Positions 28,323 to 37,671 of a stretch of 64,000 nucleotides of DNA are shown piece after piece. How positions within the stretch are numbered: position 1 is the stretch's first letter; each line of letters opens with the position of its first letter. The notes under the pieces are model-generated. The model ran no database searches. It worked only from the letters and a program-made list of their open reading frames with translations, and was not told the DNA's origin. The stretch covers positions 1 through 64,000 of the forward strand of contig JAFZLD010000013.1 in the NCBI GenBank assembly GCA_017553505.1, in the 5' to 3' direction. The translations under genes were made by a program, and so were the position numbers. Origin of the DNA: Lachnospiraceae bacterium. Lineage in GTDB: Bacteria; Bacillota; Clostridia; Lachnospirales; Lachnospiraceae.

Positions 28323-29762
28323 CTATTCAAGTGCAAATAAATCTTTTTTACGTGTAATCATTTCGTCTATACGGTTAATGTACTCGGCGATGTCCTTAAC
28401 GTTATCGCTTCTGACTAACTTACCCTCACGGGTAATAACCTTCGAAACACTTCCCGGACCCATGGCAACTATCGGCTCAAGCTCCTCCATAATGAGGATG
28501 TTGTAGATGCCAAAGCATCCCTCACGAGCGTAGCCGGTGTTCTCGAAATTGCCTGCCATGTTCTTTTGCCTGTAAAGGTAATAAGGCTTCATATTAAGGC
28601 GACTCGCGCCGTCCATGGCAATCTTCATGGTCTCATCGGTATTAACCATAGTAGCATATCCGTTCTCAATAATCCATTCATATAATCTCGACCCGCGCTT
28701 AATCGCGAGCGAATGGACGGTTAAAGAATCGGGTCCGAGCTTAACAAGCTCATCTATAGTATGGGTAACTTCCGTAACGCCCTCGCCCGGAAGCCCCAGA
28801 ATAATGTCTGTATTGATATTCGTAAAGCCCGCTTCTCTCGCGTCGTTAAAGGCTCTCACCACATCCTCGACCGTATGTCGTCTTCCGATTAAATCAAGAG
28901 TCTTCTGATTCATGGTCTGGGGATTGACGCTGATTCTGGTGACTTTATGATTGAATAACACCTGTAATTTATCTTTGGTAATGGAATCGGCTCTGCCGGC
29001 TTCCACCGTATATTCAAGCAGATTGCTAAGGTCAAGTTTCTGCTCTATAAAAGAAAGCAGTCTGTCAAGTTCCGAAGCGCTTAACGTCGTAGGCGTACCG
29101 CCGCCGATATAAAGCGTATCTATTATCTGACCCTTGCGAGCCTCTGCGGTAAACTCAATTTCACGCGCAAGACTCTTTAAATAATCATCGACTCTGTCTC
29201 TCCACATCGCTATGGGATTGGAAGTAAAAGAACAATACAGGCAAGTCGTGGGACAGAAAGGAATACCGATATAAATCGAATAACCCTTCTCTCTTAACGG
29301 CTTAAGTATCTCTCGCTCGCGCTTGGCAATATCAAGCGCAAGGTCAGCCTTCTCATCACCGATTAAGTAAGTATCCTTCATGTAAGAAAGGATTTCACCT
29401 TCACCTTTACCTTCATCCAGCATCTTACGCGGAATCTTGGTAGGTCTGATGCCTGTAAGGTCTCCCCACGCAAGAGTCTTACCTAACTTGCGCGACAGTG
29501 CCTTGTATACCAGTCGCTTTACTGCATTCTTCTCATCGATTCTGGTAGGATTCTCGCAGACAGGCTCCCTCATGAGCACATCGGCGCCTTCCGCCAAAGA
29601 AAACTCGCCGGCTCCGTACACAACTTCAAACTGAAGCTCGGCCTCCGAAATCTCCTGCGCGCCCTTAAGAATCACCTTAACCTCGTGAGAAGGATAAAAC
29701 GCTTTCACAAGGGAGTGAATGTCATATTCAAATTTGGCTTCGTTAATAAGTACTGCAATCAT
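28323..29762 (-). CDS. hemZ: HemZ-like radical SAM coproporphyrinogen dehydrogenase
   Basis: The protein has 479 residues. The radical-SAM cluster motif CPTTCLYC puts cysteines at 170, 174 and 177, followed by the YIGGGTPTTL and NPQTMNQKTLDLIGRRH blocks typical of the HemN/HemZ/HemW family. The roughly 160-residue N-terminal extension before the radical-SAM core is the HemZ feature. Known: HemZ is proposed to act in anaerobic haem synthesis, but many clostridia carry it without a full haem pathway, so the physiological reaction is uncertain. Confidence 0.9.
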   Translation of the reverse strand: MIAVLINEAKFEYDIHSLVKAFYPSHEVKVILKGAQEISEAELQFEVVYGAGEFSLAEGADVLMREPVCENPTRIDEKNAVKRLVYKALSRKLGKTLAWGDLTGIRPTKIPRKMLDEGKGEGEILSYMKDTYLIGDEKADLALDIAKREREILKPLREKGYSIYIGIPFCPTTCLYCSFTSNPIAMWRDRVDDYLKSLAREIEFTAEARKGQIIDTLYIGGGTPTTLSASELDRLLSFIEQKLDLSNLLEYTVEAGRADSITKDKLQVLFNHKVTRISVNPQTMNQKTLDLIGRRHTVEDVVRAFNDAREAGFTNINTDIILGLPGEGVTEVTHTIDELVKLGPDSLTVHSLAIKRGSRLYEWIIENGYATMVNTDETMKIAMDGASRLNMKPYYLYRQKNMAGNFENTGYAREGCFGIYNILIMEELEPIVAMGPGSVSKVITREGKLVRSDNVKDIAEYINRIDEMITRKKDLFALE

Positions 29763-29766
29763 CTAT

Positions 29767-30396
29767 CTAAATAAAAGGATTGTTCTGCCTTTCGTCACCG
29801 ATTGTGGTGGTGCCGCCGTGGCCGGGATAGACTCTTGTATTGTCGGGAAGCTCCATGAGCTTCTTATTGATGGAATCCACAAGTGTCTTCATGCTGCCGG
29901 TGGGGAAATCGGTTCTGCCGACGCTTCCCTCAAAAAGCGTATCGCCCGCAATCAGTATTCCTGCTTCTTTAAAATAAAAACATGCGCCTCCCGCAGTATG
30001 GCCGGGAGTTGCAATTACCTGAAATGTCATGTCACAAAGGTCGTAGGTGTCACCGTCGGCAAACAACTCATCGGGCTCGACCGTAACCAAACGGCCCATC
30101 ATAGCTGAAACATTAAGCTCGGGATCTCTTAAAAGTTCAAGCTCATCCTTACATGCGTAAACCTTGGCACCTGATTTCTCTTTAAGTTCCTTGACTCCGT
30201 ATACATGGTCGAAATGACCGTGCGTTAAGAAAATCGCCTTAACATTGATGCCGTTATCCTTAAGCTTATCGTAAAGAGCAGCTCCGGAATCGCCGGGATC
30301 GAATACGATTGCATCCTTAACATCATCACGATATACGAAGTAACAATTGGTACCCATGGATCCAAGGGGTATGCGTCCGATTTTAATGTCTCCCAT
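29767..30396 (-). CDS. Metallo-beta-lactamase-fold hydrolase (glyoxalase II-like)
   Basis: The protein has 209 residues. The metal site THGHFDH (His59, His61, Asp63, His64) is intact, followed by ATPGHTAGGACFY and AGDTLFEGSVGRTDFP and a final YPGHG motif, the pattern of YcbL/glyoxalase-II-like hydrolases. Substrate unknown; thioester or lactone hydrolysis is inference. Its start overlaps the relA/spoT stop by one base, and hemZ follows four bases later. Confidence 0.9.
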   Translation of the reverse strand: MGDIKIGRIPLGSMGTNCYFVYRDDVKDAIVFDPGDSGAALYDKLKDNGINVKAIFLTHGHFDHVYGVKELKEKSGAKVYACKDELELLRDPELNVSAMMGRLVTVEPDELFADGDTYDLCDMTFQVIATPGHTAGGACFYFKEAGILIAGDTLFEGSVGRTDFPTGSMKTLVDSINKKLMELPDNTRVYPGHGGTTTIGDERQNNPFI

Positions 30397-32747
30397 CAGC
30401 CTCTTGTCCTTTCTATGTCTATGACACTTTCAATGGCACGAATCTTATCTATTATACTTGTAAGAGCATCTCTTCCCTCAATTTCAAAAGCAGTGTTCAT
30501 GGTGACGAGACCCTGCTTGTTGACACGGGTGTTAAGGGAAATAATGCTTATGTTCTTCTCTGTAAGGGCTTTTGAAATATCAGCCAGAAGTCCGTTACGG
30601 TTATTGGCAAATATTCGAATCTCAACAGGGTACTTGCCGCTGATATCGTCGTTATTTTGCCATTCTGCATCAATTAAGCGTACGCGGTCTATCTCAGGAA
30701 GAGACAGTATATTGATACAGTCTGTTCTGTGAATGGATATGCCTCGTCCTCTGGTTACAAAGCCCACAATTTCATCGCCCGGAACAGGTGAACAGCACTT
30801 GGAAAATCTTACCGCAACATCGTGGATACCCTTAACCACGATACCGCTCTTGCCGACACGCTCCTTGGGACGCATCTTGCCTGCGTCGTTGATGGCTTCT
30901 TCAACCTCGGAATCGGACATGTTCTTACGGCGCGTAGCCTCTAAAAGTTCGGTCATCTTGTTGATAATCTGACCTTCCTTGAGACCGCCGTGGCCGATTG
31001 CCGCATATACGGAATCCCAGTCGCGGAAACCGTACTTGTGCATGATGTAGTCCATGTACTCGGGGATAAGAATATCCGACGGATTGATGGAATGGGACTT
31101 GCAGAAAGAAAGGAACGTGTCCTTACCCTTGCTGATATTGTCTTCTTTGTACTCGGCTTTGAACCATTGGGTAATCTTGTTCTTGGCCTGAGTGGATTTA
31201 ACGATGTTAAGCCAGTCACGGCTCGGTCCCTTGGAGTTCTGGGAGGTGATAATCTCGACACGGTCACCGTTATTGATAACGTAGTCGATGGTTACCAGCT
31301 GGCCGTTAACTCTCGCACCGACCATCTTATTACCTACAGCCGAATGGATGCTGTACGCAAAGTCAATGGGGGTACTGCCTGCGGGAAGGTTCTTAACGTC
31401 ACCGGTAGGGGTAAAGCAGTATACGGAATCACTGAACAAATCGAAGTCGGACTTAAGTAAGTCAAGGAACTCCTTATTATCAGCCATGTCCTTCTGCCAC
31501 TCAAGGACCTGACGAAGCCAGGAAAGCTTCTCTTCTTCCTGCTCGGGTACTTTCTTGCCGTCGGAAACTTCTTTGTATTTCCAGTGGGCGGCGATACCGT
31601 ACTCGGCTTCCTTGTGCATCTCTTCGGTTCTTATCTGAATCTCGAAGGGCTGACCCGACGAGCCGATAAGCGTAGTATGAAGAGACTGGTACATATTGGG
31701 CTTGGGCATTGCGATGTAATCCTTGAAACGACCGGGAATCGGCTTGTATATCTCGTGAATTACGCCCAGAGCCGCATAACAGTCACGCACCGACTTAACG
31801 ATGATGCGCACTGCGAATAAGTCATAAATCTGGTCGATGGTCTTATTCTGATTGACCATCTTCTTATAAATACTGAAAAAGTGCTTAACACGGCCGTCGA
31901 TTCTAGCCTCGATGCCTGCGTTCTTAATATGAGAGCTTACCTCGGATACAATGTCCTGAATGTACTTCTCTCTCTCGCTCTTTCTTACGGTAATAAGTCT
32001 GTTTAATTCCTTAAATGCTTCGGGCTCAAGGTATTTAAGGGAAAGATCGTCGAGTTCGACCTTAATACGGGAAATACCGAGTCTGTCCGCAATAGGAGAA
32101 TAAATATCAAGCGTCTCCCTTGCGATTCTTTGCTGCTTCTCGGGCGGCATGTGATCGAGGGTACGCATATTGTGAAGTCGGTCCGCAAGCTTGATGAGGA
32201 TGACTCTGATATCCTTGGCCATTGCAAGGAACATCTTACGAAGGTTCTCGGCCTGAAGCTCGAGCTTCTCCTTGTCCTGGCTTAGAGGATTCTCGGCATT
32301 GGTCATCTGGAACTGCTTTAACTTCGTAACACCGTCTACAAGAAGGGCAACGTCGGGACCGAATTCTTTCTCTATTTCTTCCTTGGTGATGATGGTGTCT
32401 TCCACTACATCGTGAAGAAGACCCGCGCAGATAGTCTCTTTATCAAGCTCTAAGTCCGCAAGAACGTTTGCAACATAAAGAGGGTGAATGATATAGGGTT
32501 CACCCGATTTACGGTGCTGGTTAAGATGAGCGTCATTGGCCATCTTGTAGGCTTTCTCAATCATGGAAATATCACCGTTGGGATGATATTTCTGGACACG
32601 ATAAATAAGGTCCTTGTAAAGTTCCTCGGGACTTATGTATTCGCCTAACGATTCGATTCGTCCGTCGTCTATGACAAAAGAATCATCCGCCGCTTCATTA
32701 TTAACTTTTTCTGTCTCTGTAGGATCTTTGATAATCTCAGGTTCCAT
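30396..32747 (-). CDS. Bifunctional (p)ppGpp synthetase/hydrolase (Rel)
   Basis: Makes and breaks the alarmone (p)ppGpp in response to starvation. The 783-residue protein has an intact HD hydrolase site (His112-Asp113 in LLHDVVEDT) and a synthetase domain containing RFKDYIAMPKPNMYQSLHT. The RFKD form (not ExDD) is typical of bifunctional Rel. A TGS domain follows (VYCFTPTGDVKNLPAG), with a helical/zinc-finger-like region containing FSKCCSPVPGDEIVGF, and a C-terminal ACT domain at about 710-783. The leader of 93 bases between apt and this gene contains two strong hairpins (separate entries). Confidence 0.95.
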   Translation of the reverse strand: MEPEIIKDPTETEKVNNEAADDSFVIDDGRIESLGEYISPEELYKDLIYRVQKYHPNGDISMIEKAYKMANDAHLNQHRKSGEPYIIHPLYVANVLADLELDKETICAGLLHDVVEDTIITKEEIEKEFGPDVALLVDGVTKLKQFQMTNAENPLSQDKEKLELQAENLRKMFLAMAKDIRVILIKLADRLHNMRTLDHMPPEKQQRIARETLDIYSPIADRLGISRIKVELDDLSLKYLEPEAFKELNRLITVRKSEREKYIQDIVSEVSSHIKNAGIEARIDGRVKHFFSIYKKMVNQNKTIDQIYDLFAVRIIVKSVRDCYAALGVIHEIYKPIPGRFKDYIAMPKPNMYQSLHTTLIGSSGQPFEIQIRTEEMHKEAEYGIAAHWKYKEVSDGKKVPEQEEEKLSWLRQVLEWQKDMADNKEFLDLLKSDFDLFSDSVYCFTPTGDVKNLPAGSTPIDFAYSIHSAVGNKMVGARVNGQLVTIDYVINNGDRVEIITSQNSKGPSRDWLNIVKSTQAKNKITQWFKAEYKEDNISKGKDTFLSFCKSHSINPSDILIPEYMDYIMHKYGFRDWDSVYAAIGHGGLKEGQIINKMTELLEATRRKNMSDSEVEEAINDAGKMRPKERVGKSGIVVKGIHDVAVRFSKCCSPVPGDEIVGFVTRGRGISIHRTDCINILSLPEIDRVRLIDAEWQNNDDISGKYPVEIRIFANNRNGLLADISKALTEKNISIISLNTRVNKQGLVTMNTAFEIEGRDALTSIIDKIRAIESVIDIERTRG

Positions 32748-32766
32748 GAAAAAGCCTTCCGTAAAT

Positions 32767-32794
32767 ATAATAAACCGCTGAAGCGCTTTATTAT
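32767..32794 (-). promoter_or_regulatory. Second hairpin in the apt-rel spacer, just before the rel ribosome binding site
   Basis: ATAATAAA-C-CGCT and AGCG-C-TTTATTAT pair at 12 of 13 positions, with one C/C mismatch and a very tight loop. The stem ends seven bases upstream of the GGAAGG Shine-Dalgarno of the rel gene. No U-run follows, so it is not a standard terminator. Confidence 0.55.
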
Positions 32795-32805
32795 CGGTCG
32801 TCTTC

Positions 32806-32828
32806 GAATAAGACCAATGGTCTTATTC
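32806..32828. promoter_or_regulatory. Perfect ten-base inverted repeat in the apt-rel spacer
   Basis: GAATAAGACC and GGTCTTATTC are exact complements separated by three bases. It could act as an RNA hairpin 12 bases after the apt stop codon (stabiliser, processing site or weak terminator) or as a DNA operator. It has no T-run on either strand. Confidence 0.55.
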
Positions 32829-32840
32829 CGACTCAATAAT

Positions 32841-33365
32841 TTATTTGCCGGGATATGTAATAGCTGAGAAGAGCGGAACGTTACCGATCTTCTTACGGCC
32901 TTCGAGCCCTGCAAGCTCCATAAGAACTACAACGCCCACTACCTTGCCGCCGAGTGATTCAATAAGCTCGATCATAGCCTGTGTGGTGCCGCCTGTAGCG
33001 ATAAGGTCGTCAACGATTAATACCTTCTGTCCGGGCTTGATGGCATCCTTGTGAATCTCGATGGTAGCTGTGCCATATTCAAGAGCGTATTCCTTGGATA
33101 CGGTTTCACAGGGAAGCTTACCCTTCTTACGGATAAGAACAAAAGGTTTCTTATTGATATATGCAATGGGAGTACCGAAAATAAAGCCTCTTGACTCGGG
33201 ACCTACCACTACATCGAAGTCAAGATCCTTAATAAGATCCTGCATGGTATCGATTGCAAGTGTTAATCCGTCTGCGTCCTGAAGCACACTGGTAATGTCC
33301 CTGAAAATAATGCCGGGTTCCGGAAAATCGGGAATGCTTCTTACATATTCTTCTAATTTTTTCAT
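32841..33365 (-). CDS. apt: Adenine phosphoribosyltransferase
   Basis: Salvages adenine to AMP with PRPP. The PRPP-binding motif VLIVDDLIATGGT lies in the C-terminal half, and the family opening IPDFPEPGIIFRDIT is present. An upstream ATG would add ten residues. The ATG at 33365 has a GGAGGAG site seven bases away and gives the normal 174 residues. It is the first gene of the array, with its own promoter at 33422-33450. The apt-rel pairing is common in Firmicutes. Confidence 0.97.
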   Translation of the reverse strand: MKKLEEYVRSIPDFPEPGIIFRDITSVLQDADGLTLAIDTMQDLIKDLDFDVVVGPESRGFIFGTPIAYINKKPFVLIRKKGKLPCETVSKEYALEYGTATIEIHKDAIKPGQKVLIVDDLIATGGTTQAMIELIESLGGKVVGVVVLMELAGLEGRKKIGNVPLFSAITYPGK

Positions 33366-33421
33366 ACTAAACTCCTCCTGTCTGAAATGCCACAAGGCAT
33401 TCTACTGACAAATACCATAAT

Positions 33422-33450
33422 ATTATATTATTGTTAAAATTTTATGTAAA
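33422..33450 (-). promoter_or_regulatory. Promoter of the apt-rel array
   Basis: On the minus strand TTTACA (33445-33450), a 17-base spacer and TATAAT (33422-33427) form a near-consensus promoter about 45 bases upstream of the apt ribosome binding site. Confidence 0.65.
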
Positions 33451-33488
33451 GAATTTTTTTACGTCTGTAACAGTTTTATTTCAGCCAA

Positions 33489-33531
33489 AGAAAAAGGTCC
33501 GGCAACCCACCTTTTGATGAGTCGCCGGATC
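33489..33531 (-). terminator. Terminator after the coiled-coil secreted protein
   Basis: On the minus strand TCCGGC pairs with GCCGGA around a partly paired interior, followed by CCTTTTTCTTTG. It lies about 35 bases after the stop at 33566 and insulates the apt promoter. Confidence 0.7.
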
Positions 33532-33565
33532 TCATTTATAAGAGAGAGAAATGTATTGGTTGGCT

Positions 33566-35593
33566 TTATTTAACGGTCTTAATCTTGTAGATGAATCTTA
33601 CGCCGTCCTTAGTGTCTTCACCGTCTGTACCGTAGGAAGCATAGTCTCTGGATACTTCCTTGACAGTGTTAAATCTTTCCACCATACCTTCAAGGGTATT
33701 GTTAACAAGGTCGTTAAGCTTTACAACGCCTTCGTCGTTAAACTGTGTGAGGCCGTCAGAGAGCTTCTTTTCGCCGTCTTTAAGTGCCTGAATACCTTTA
33801 ACAAGTTCGGGCATGTTCTTGTTTAATTCCTTGGCGCCTGCATTGGCCTTTGATACGCCGTTAGTGTAAGCGATTACGCCCTGATAATATGTGTTGTAGC
33901 TGTCAAGAGATGCCTTAAGGTCAAGAATCTTCTTGTCGCCTGCCGAAATCTGAGCCTGAACTTCGGGTGAATTCTCATACTCGGAAATCTTGGAATTGAT
34001 TGTTTCCTGAGTCTTGGCATCAATAATGCCTTTGACTTCGTCGGAAGAAAGCTTGCTTGCCTTGGTGGATTCGATTAATGCCTGAACCTCGGGAGTAGCC
34101 ATCTGTTCATCAACCTTGGCATTGATTGTAGCCTTAACAGAGTCTGAAGCCATCTGAGCATCAGTCTTTTCAGCTATCATGGCTTTAATATCATCGGAAG
34201 CCATCTTAGCGGCAACTGTCTGATCTATCATTGCTGATGCTTCGGGAGATGCAAGTGCATCTTCAACCGAAACACCCAAATTACCGGCAACAGTTGCGGC
34301 AACCTGGTCTCTGACGCCTGACTCAACAGCTGCGGTAACCTGAGCCTCAACATTTGCTCTTACAGCTGCCGTAACCTTTTCTTCAACACCTGCTCTTACC
34401 GCATCTTCAACACCGGATTCAACCTGTGCATTTACTGCGTCAGTAACTGCGTTTCTGATTGTACCTTCGTTTTCTTTGACCTTAGCTTCTACGGCGCTGT
34501 ATGCAAGCTTCTTGGCATATCCTTCGGAAACCACGCTTGCAAGTACGGAATCGTAATTGTCGATTGTAAGGTTACCTACGTTGATGCCTGATGCTTTAAG
34601 CTGTTCTGACGCTGTTGCAAGCAAAGTGTTGAATACCTGCCTAGAGCCGTCCACAAGTGCTGCGGAGTTGGAATCAAGGGTATTAAGTCCGTCGGATAAC
34701 TGATTCATTCCGTCGTCGAATTTATTGGCACCGTCAAGGAGCTTGGACAATCCGTCATAGAGCTCGTCAGAACCATTCATGAGTGCTTCCATTGCATCAT
34801 CGATCTTACCCAGATCCTCGCGAAGCTCATCCATCTTTTCGGTGGTGTCGATGTCGATTTCATTAAATACACTGTTGGTTACAAGAAGATACATGCCAAA
34901 CTCTTCAAAGTCCTCAACGTCCGCCTCAATGGTAATTGACTCGGGAATTTCAACTTCATTGGCACTTATATCAAGATCCTCTTTAAGTCCGGGAAGTGCC
35001 ACACCCACAACAGCATATCTTGCGCCGTCGTTGATGACACGACCGTTTGAAACAGTTACGTTGGAGTACTTTTCACCGTCAAGTGCTGTAACCGCGCTTG
35101 CAAGGAAAGGTACATAAATCTTCTCTTCGTTGCCGTTGATTTCTTTGTACTCATAACGGTTATCGGTAAAAGAAATCTCCGCTTTCAAATGTCCGCTCTT
35201 ACCGGAAAGGGACTCGGGTGCAACTTCCTTACCGTCAAGTGAATACTTAACCTCTACAGTAAGAGGAAGGTCGGCGTCTGCGTCGGTCTGAGTCTTGTCT
35301 TCGCCGTCTTTAATCCAGATGCTGTCCATAACCTTCTCAACACTGCCGTTTGAATCGGTAAATACGTATACGACTTCATCATTGGAAATGTCGTCTTCGG
35401 ATACGGCTACCGTGTTCTCGGAAACCGCTTCCTCTACTGTAGTCTCTGCGGAAGCATCTTCTTTTTCCTCCGCATATGAAATGTATTCATTGGTAACACC
35501 CGCCTTCTCTGCCGCGAAAGCTCCGATTGTGCTTCCCACAACAACTGCGAGTGAAACGATTATTGCTGTAAATTTCTTTCCTGTCTTTTTCAT
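33566..35593 (-). CDS. Secreted coiled-coil protein with YhgE/Pip-like repeats
   Basis: The protein has 675 residues and a signal peptide ending near AFAA (residue 29), followed by an acidic stretch and a beta-rich domain to about residue 245. From about 250 to 640 it is predicted to be mostly helical and coiled. First come YhgE/Pip-type repeats (DGLSKLLDGANKFDDG, SDGLNTLD), then a long run of VEAQVTAAVESGV-like and TKASKLSSDEVKGIIDAK-like units, then repeats of the first type again. No C-terminal membrane helix or sorting signal is seen. It overlaps the MMPL gene by four bases, so it probably works with that transporter, for example as an extracytoplasmic partner. Function otherwise unknown. 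Confidence 0.75.
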   Translation of the reverse strand: MKKTGKKFTAIIVSLAVVVGSTIGAFAAEKAGVTNEYISYAEEKEDASAETTVEEAVSENTVAVSEDDISNDEVVYVFTDSNGSVEKVMDSIWIKDGEDKTQTDADADLPLTVEVKYSLDGKEVAPESLSGKSGHLKAEISFTDNRYEYKEINGNEEKIYVPFLASAVTALDGEKYSNVTVSNGRVINDGARYAVVGVALPGLKEDLDISANEVEIPESITIEADVEDFEEFGMYLLVTNSVFNEIDIDTTEKMDELREDLGKIDDAMEALMNGSDELYDGLSKLLDGANKFDDGMNQLSDGLNTLDSNSAALVDGSRQVFNTLLATASEQLKASGINVGNLTIDNYDSVLASVVSEGYAKKLAYSAVEAKVKENEGTIRNAVTDAVNAQVESGVEDAVRAGVEEKVTAAVRANVEAQVTAAVESGVRDQVAATVAGNLGVSVEDALASPEASAMIDQTVAAKMASDDIKAMIAEKTDAQMASDSVKATINAKVDEQMATPEVQALIESTKASKLSSDEVKGIIDAKTQETINSKISEYENSPEVQAQISAGDKKILDLKASLDSYNTYYQGVIAYTNGVSKANAGAKELNKNMPELVKGIQALKDGEKKLSDGLTQFNDEGVVKLNDLVNNTLEGMVERFNTVKEVSRDYASYGTDGEDTKDGVRFIYKIKTVK

Positions 35594-37671
35594 GACTCTA
35601 CTTCTCCCTTCTTACTCATTCCGAGTGTAGTATGTATTACAAGGCCGTCACATAAGAGTAACAAAGCCGGCAAAATAAAGATTACGCATACCATACTGAT
35701 TATCGCGCCCCTTGCCATAAGCATGCACATGGAGCTGATAATGTCGATGTTTGAATAAACAGCAACGCCGAAGGTCGCTGCGAAAAGGCCCATGCCGCTT
35801 ACGATAATGGAGCCGATTGAAGTCATAAGTGCGGTTCTTACCGCTTCCTTCTTGTCGGCGCCGCTCTTTCTTTCGCTCTTATATCTCGTGGTCATCAATA
35901 TTGCGTAATCGACCGTTGCGCCAAGCTGAATGGTGCTTATACATATCGGTGCGATAAACGGAAGTGTCTGGCCAAGGTAGTGAGGCAATCCAAGGTTAAT
36001 AAAGATTGCAAGTTCGATAACGCTTATCAGGATAAACGGAAGTGAAATGCTCTTCTCAACTATCATGATGATTACGAATATCGCTGCAATGGATACGATG
36101 TTTACAACTTCGAAGTCGTGACCGGTGGTCTCAATCATATCCTTCATGCAGGGGGCTTCACCTATCAGCATGCCCTTGTTATCGTACTTCTTTAACACTG
36201 TATTGATTTCATCTATCTGAGCGTTAACCGCATCGCTTGCTACCGGATAAGCGGAATTGATAATTACAAGCTTCCAGTTGTCGCTTTCAAGCATATCTCT
36301 TACTTTGTCGGGGATAATCGATTCGGGTACCAGAGCACCTATCTCTGTTTCCATGCCGATTACCTTCTCAACGCCCTCGATGCCTTGCATTTCTTCAAGC
36401 ATCTTGCGGGTTTCTTCTTCGGGAAGCTTGGAATCCGTAAGAAGCATGTGAGTGGATGCTACGTTGAAGGTCTCCGAAAGCTTCTTGTCTGCCTTCACAA
36501 CCTCTATGTCCTGAGGAAGGCAGGCGCCCATGTCGTAGTAGACTTCTTTTTGCGTGTTCGAATATCCGTAATATGCGGGAATCGCAACCGCTACAAATAC
36601 TGCCAAAAGAATGGGGAATATCTTCACAATCGCACCGGATAACTTAACGGGCTTGGGAAGTATTGCCTTGTGTCTGGTCTTAAGCAAAGGCTTATCGAGC
36701 ACAAGAATCAATGACGGTAAAATTGTTACACATCCGATAACTCCGAGAAGTACGCCCTTGGCCATTACGATACCGAGATCGGCGCCGAGGGTGAAGCTCA
36801 TGAAGCAAAGGGCAATGAAGCCTGCGATTGTTGTAATGGAGCTTCCCACAACAGATGTAAGCGTATCCTTGATGGCGTATGCCATAGCTTCTTTGTGATC
36901 GTCCATCTTCTCAAGTTTCTCGTTGTATGCGTCCCAAAGGAATATCGAGTAGTCCATGGTAACCGCCAACTGCAATACTGCGGAAAGTGCCTTGGTGATG
37001 TAAGACATCTCGCCGAGGAAGTAGTTCGAACCGAGGTTGTAAAGAATAGCCATGCCGATACTTGCAAGGAACACAAACGGAACAAGCCAGCCGTCGAGGA
37101 AAATCATCATAGACAGTGCCGCAAGCGCAACTGCGATACCGACGTACACGGGCTCTTCTTTTTCACACAATGCCTTAAGGTCGGTTACAAGCGCCGACAT
37201 GCCGGATACGAAGCAATCCTTGTTGCATACGCTTCTGATATCCTTAATCGCCTGCATCGTCACATCCGCTGACGTAGAACTGTCAAAGAAAACCGCGAGC
37301 ATCGTGCAGTCACCCTTGTTAAAGAGGTCGTACACTCTGTCGGGCAACATCTCCATCGGCACATCCACATCCATGAACGAATCGTACCAAAGCACCGTTT
37401 CCACATGGTCAACCACTCTTATCTTGTCCGCGAGCTCGCTGACCGCCCTATTATCCATCCCTTCTACAACAACAAAAGAAAACGCGCCTTTTCCGAAATC
37501 TTCCATGAGGATGTCCTGTCCCTTGACGGTATCCATGTCCTTCGGAAGATATGTAAGCATATCGTAATTGATTCTGGTATTAAGCATTCCGAAGAGTGCC
37601 GGAACGCACAAGGCAATTGCCGCAATCAGAATCACGAATCTTGATTTAACAACACCTTTTGCAAATTTCAT
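35590..37671 (-). CDS. MMPL/RND-family transporter
   Basis: The protein has 693 residues with two repeats, each of one helix, an outside domain and five helices (12 in all). The first half carries AVTMDYSIFLWDAY and the second GATVDYAILMTTRYKSE, the conserved Asp-Tyr motifs of proton-relay MMPL helices. The family exports lipids, siderophores or drugs; the substrate here is unknown. It overlaps both neighbours by four bases, giving a tightly coupled three-gene operon (DUF308 protein, MMPL, coiled-coil protein). Confidence 0.9.
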   Translation of the reverse strand: MKFAKGVVKSRFVILIAAIALCVPALFGMLNTRINYDMLTYLPKDMDTVKGQDILMEDFGKGAFSFVVVEGMDNRAVSELADKIRVVDHVETVLWYDSFMDVDVPMEMLPDRVYDLFNKGDCTMLAVFFDSSTSADVTMQAIKDIRSVCNKDCFVSGMSALVTDLKALCEKEEPVYVGIAVALAALSMMIFLDGWLVPFVFLASIGMAILYNLGSNYFLGEMSYITKALSAVLQLAVTMDYSIFLWDAYNEKLEKMDDHKEAMAYAIKDTLTSVVGSSITTIAGFIALCFMSFTLGADLGIVMAKGVLLGVIGCVTILPSLILVLDKPLLKTRHKAILPKPVKLSGAIVKIFPILLAVFVAVAIPAYYGYSNTQKEVYYDMGACLPQDIEVVKADKKLSETFNVASTHMLLTDSKLPEEETRKMLEEMQGIEGVEKVIGMETEIGALVPESIIPDKVRDMLESDNWKLVIINSAYPVASDAVNAQIDEINTVLKKYDNKGMLIGEAPCMKDMIETTGHDFEVVNIVSIAAIFVIIMIVEKSISLPFILISVIELAIFINLGLPHYLGQTLPFIAPICISTIQLGATVDYAILMTTRYKSERKSGADKKEAVRTALMTSIGSIIVSGMGLFAATFGVAVYSNIDIISSMCMLMARGAIISMVCVIFILPALLLLCDGLVIHTTLGMSKKGEVES

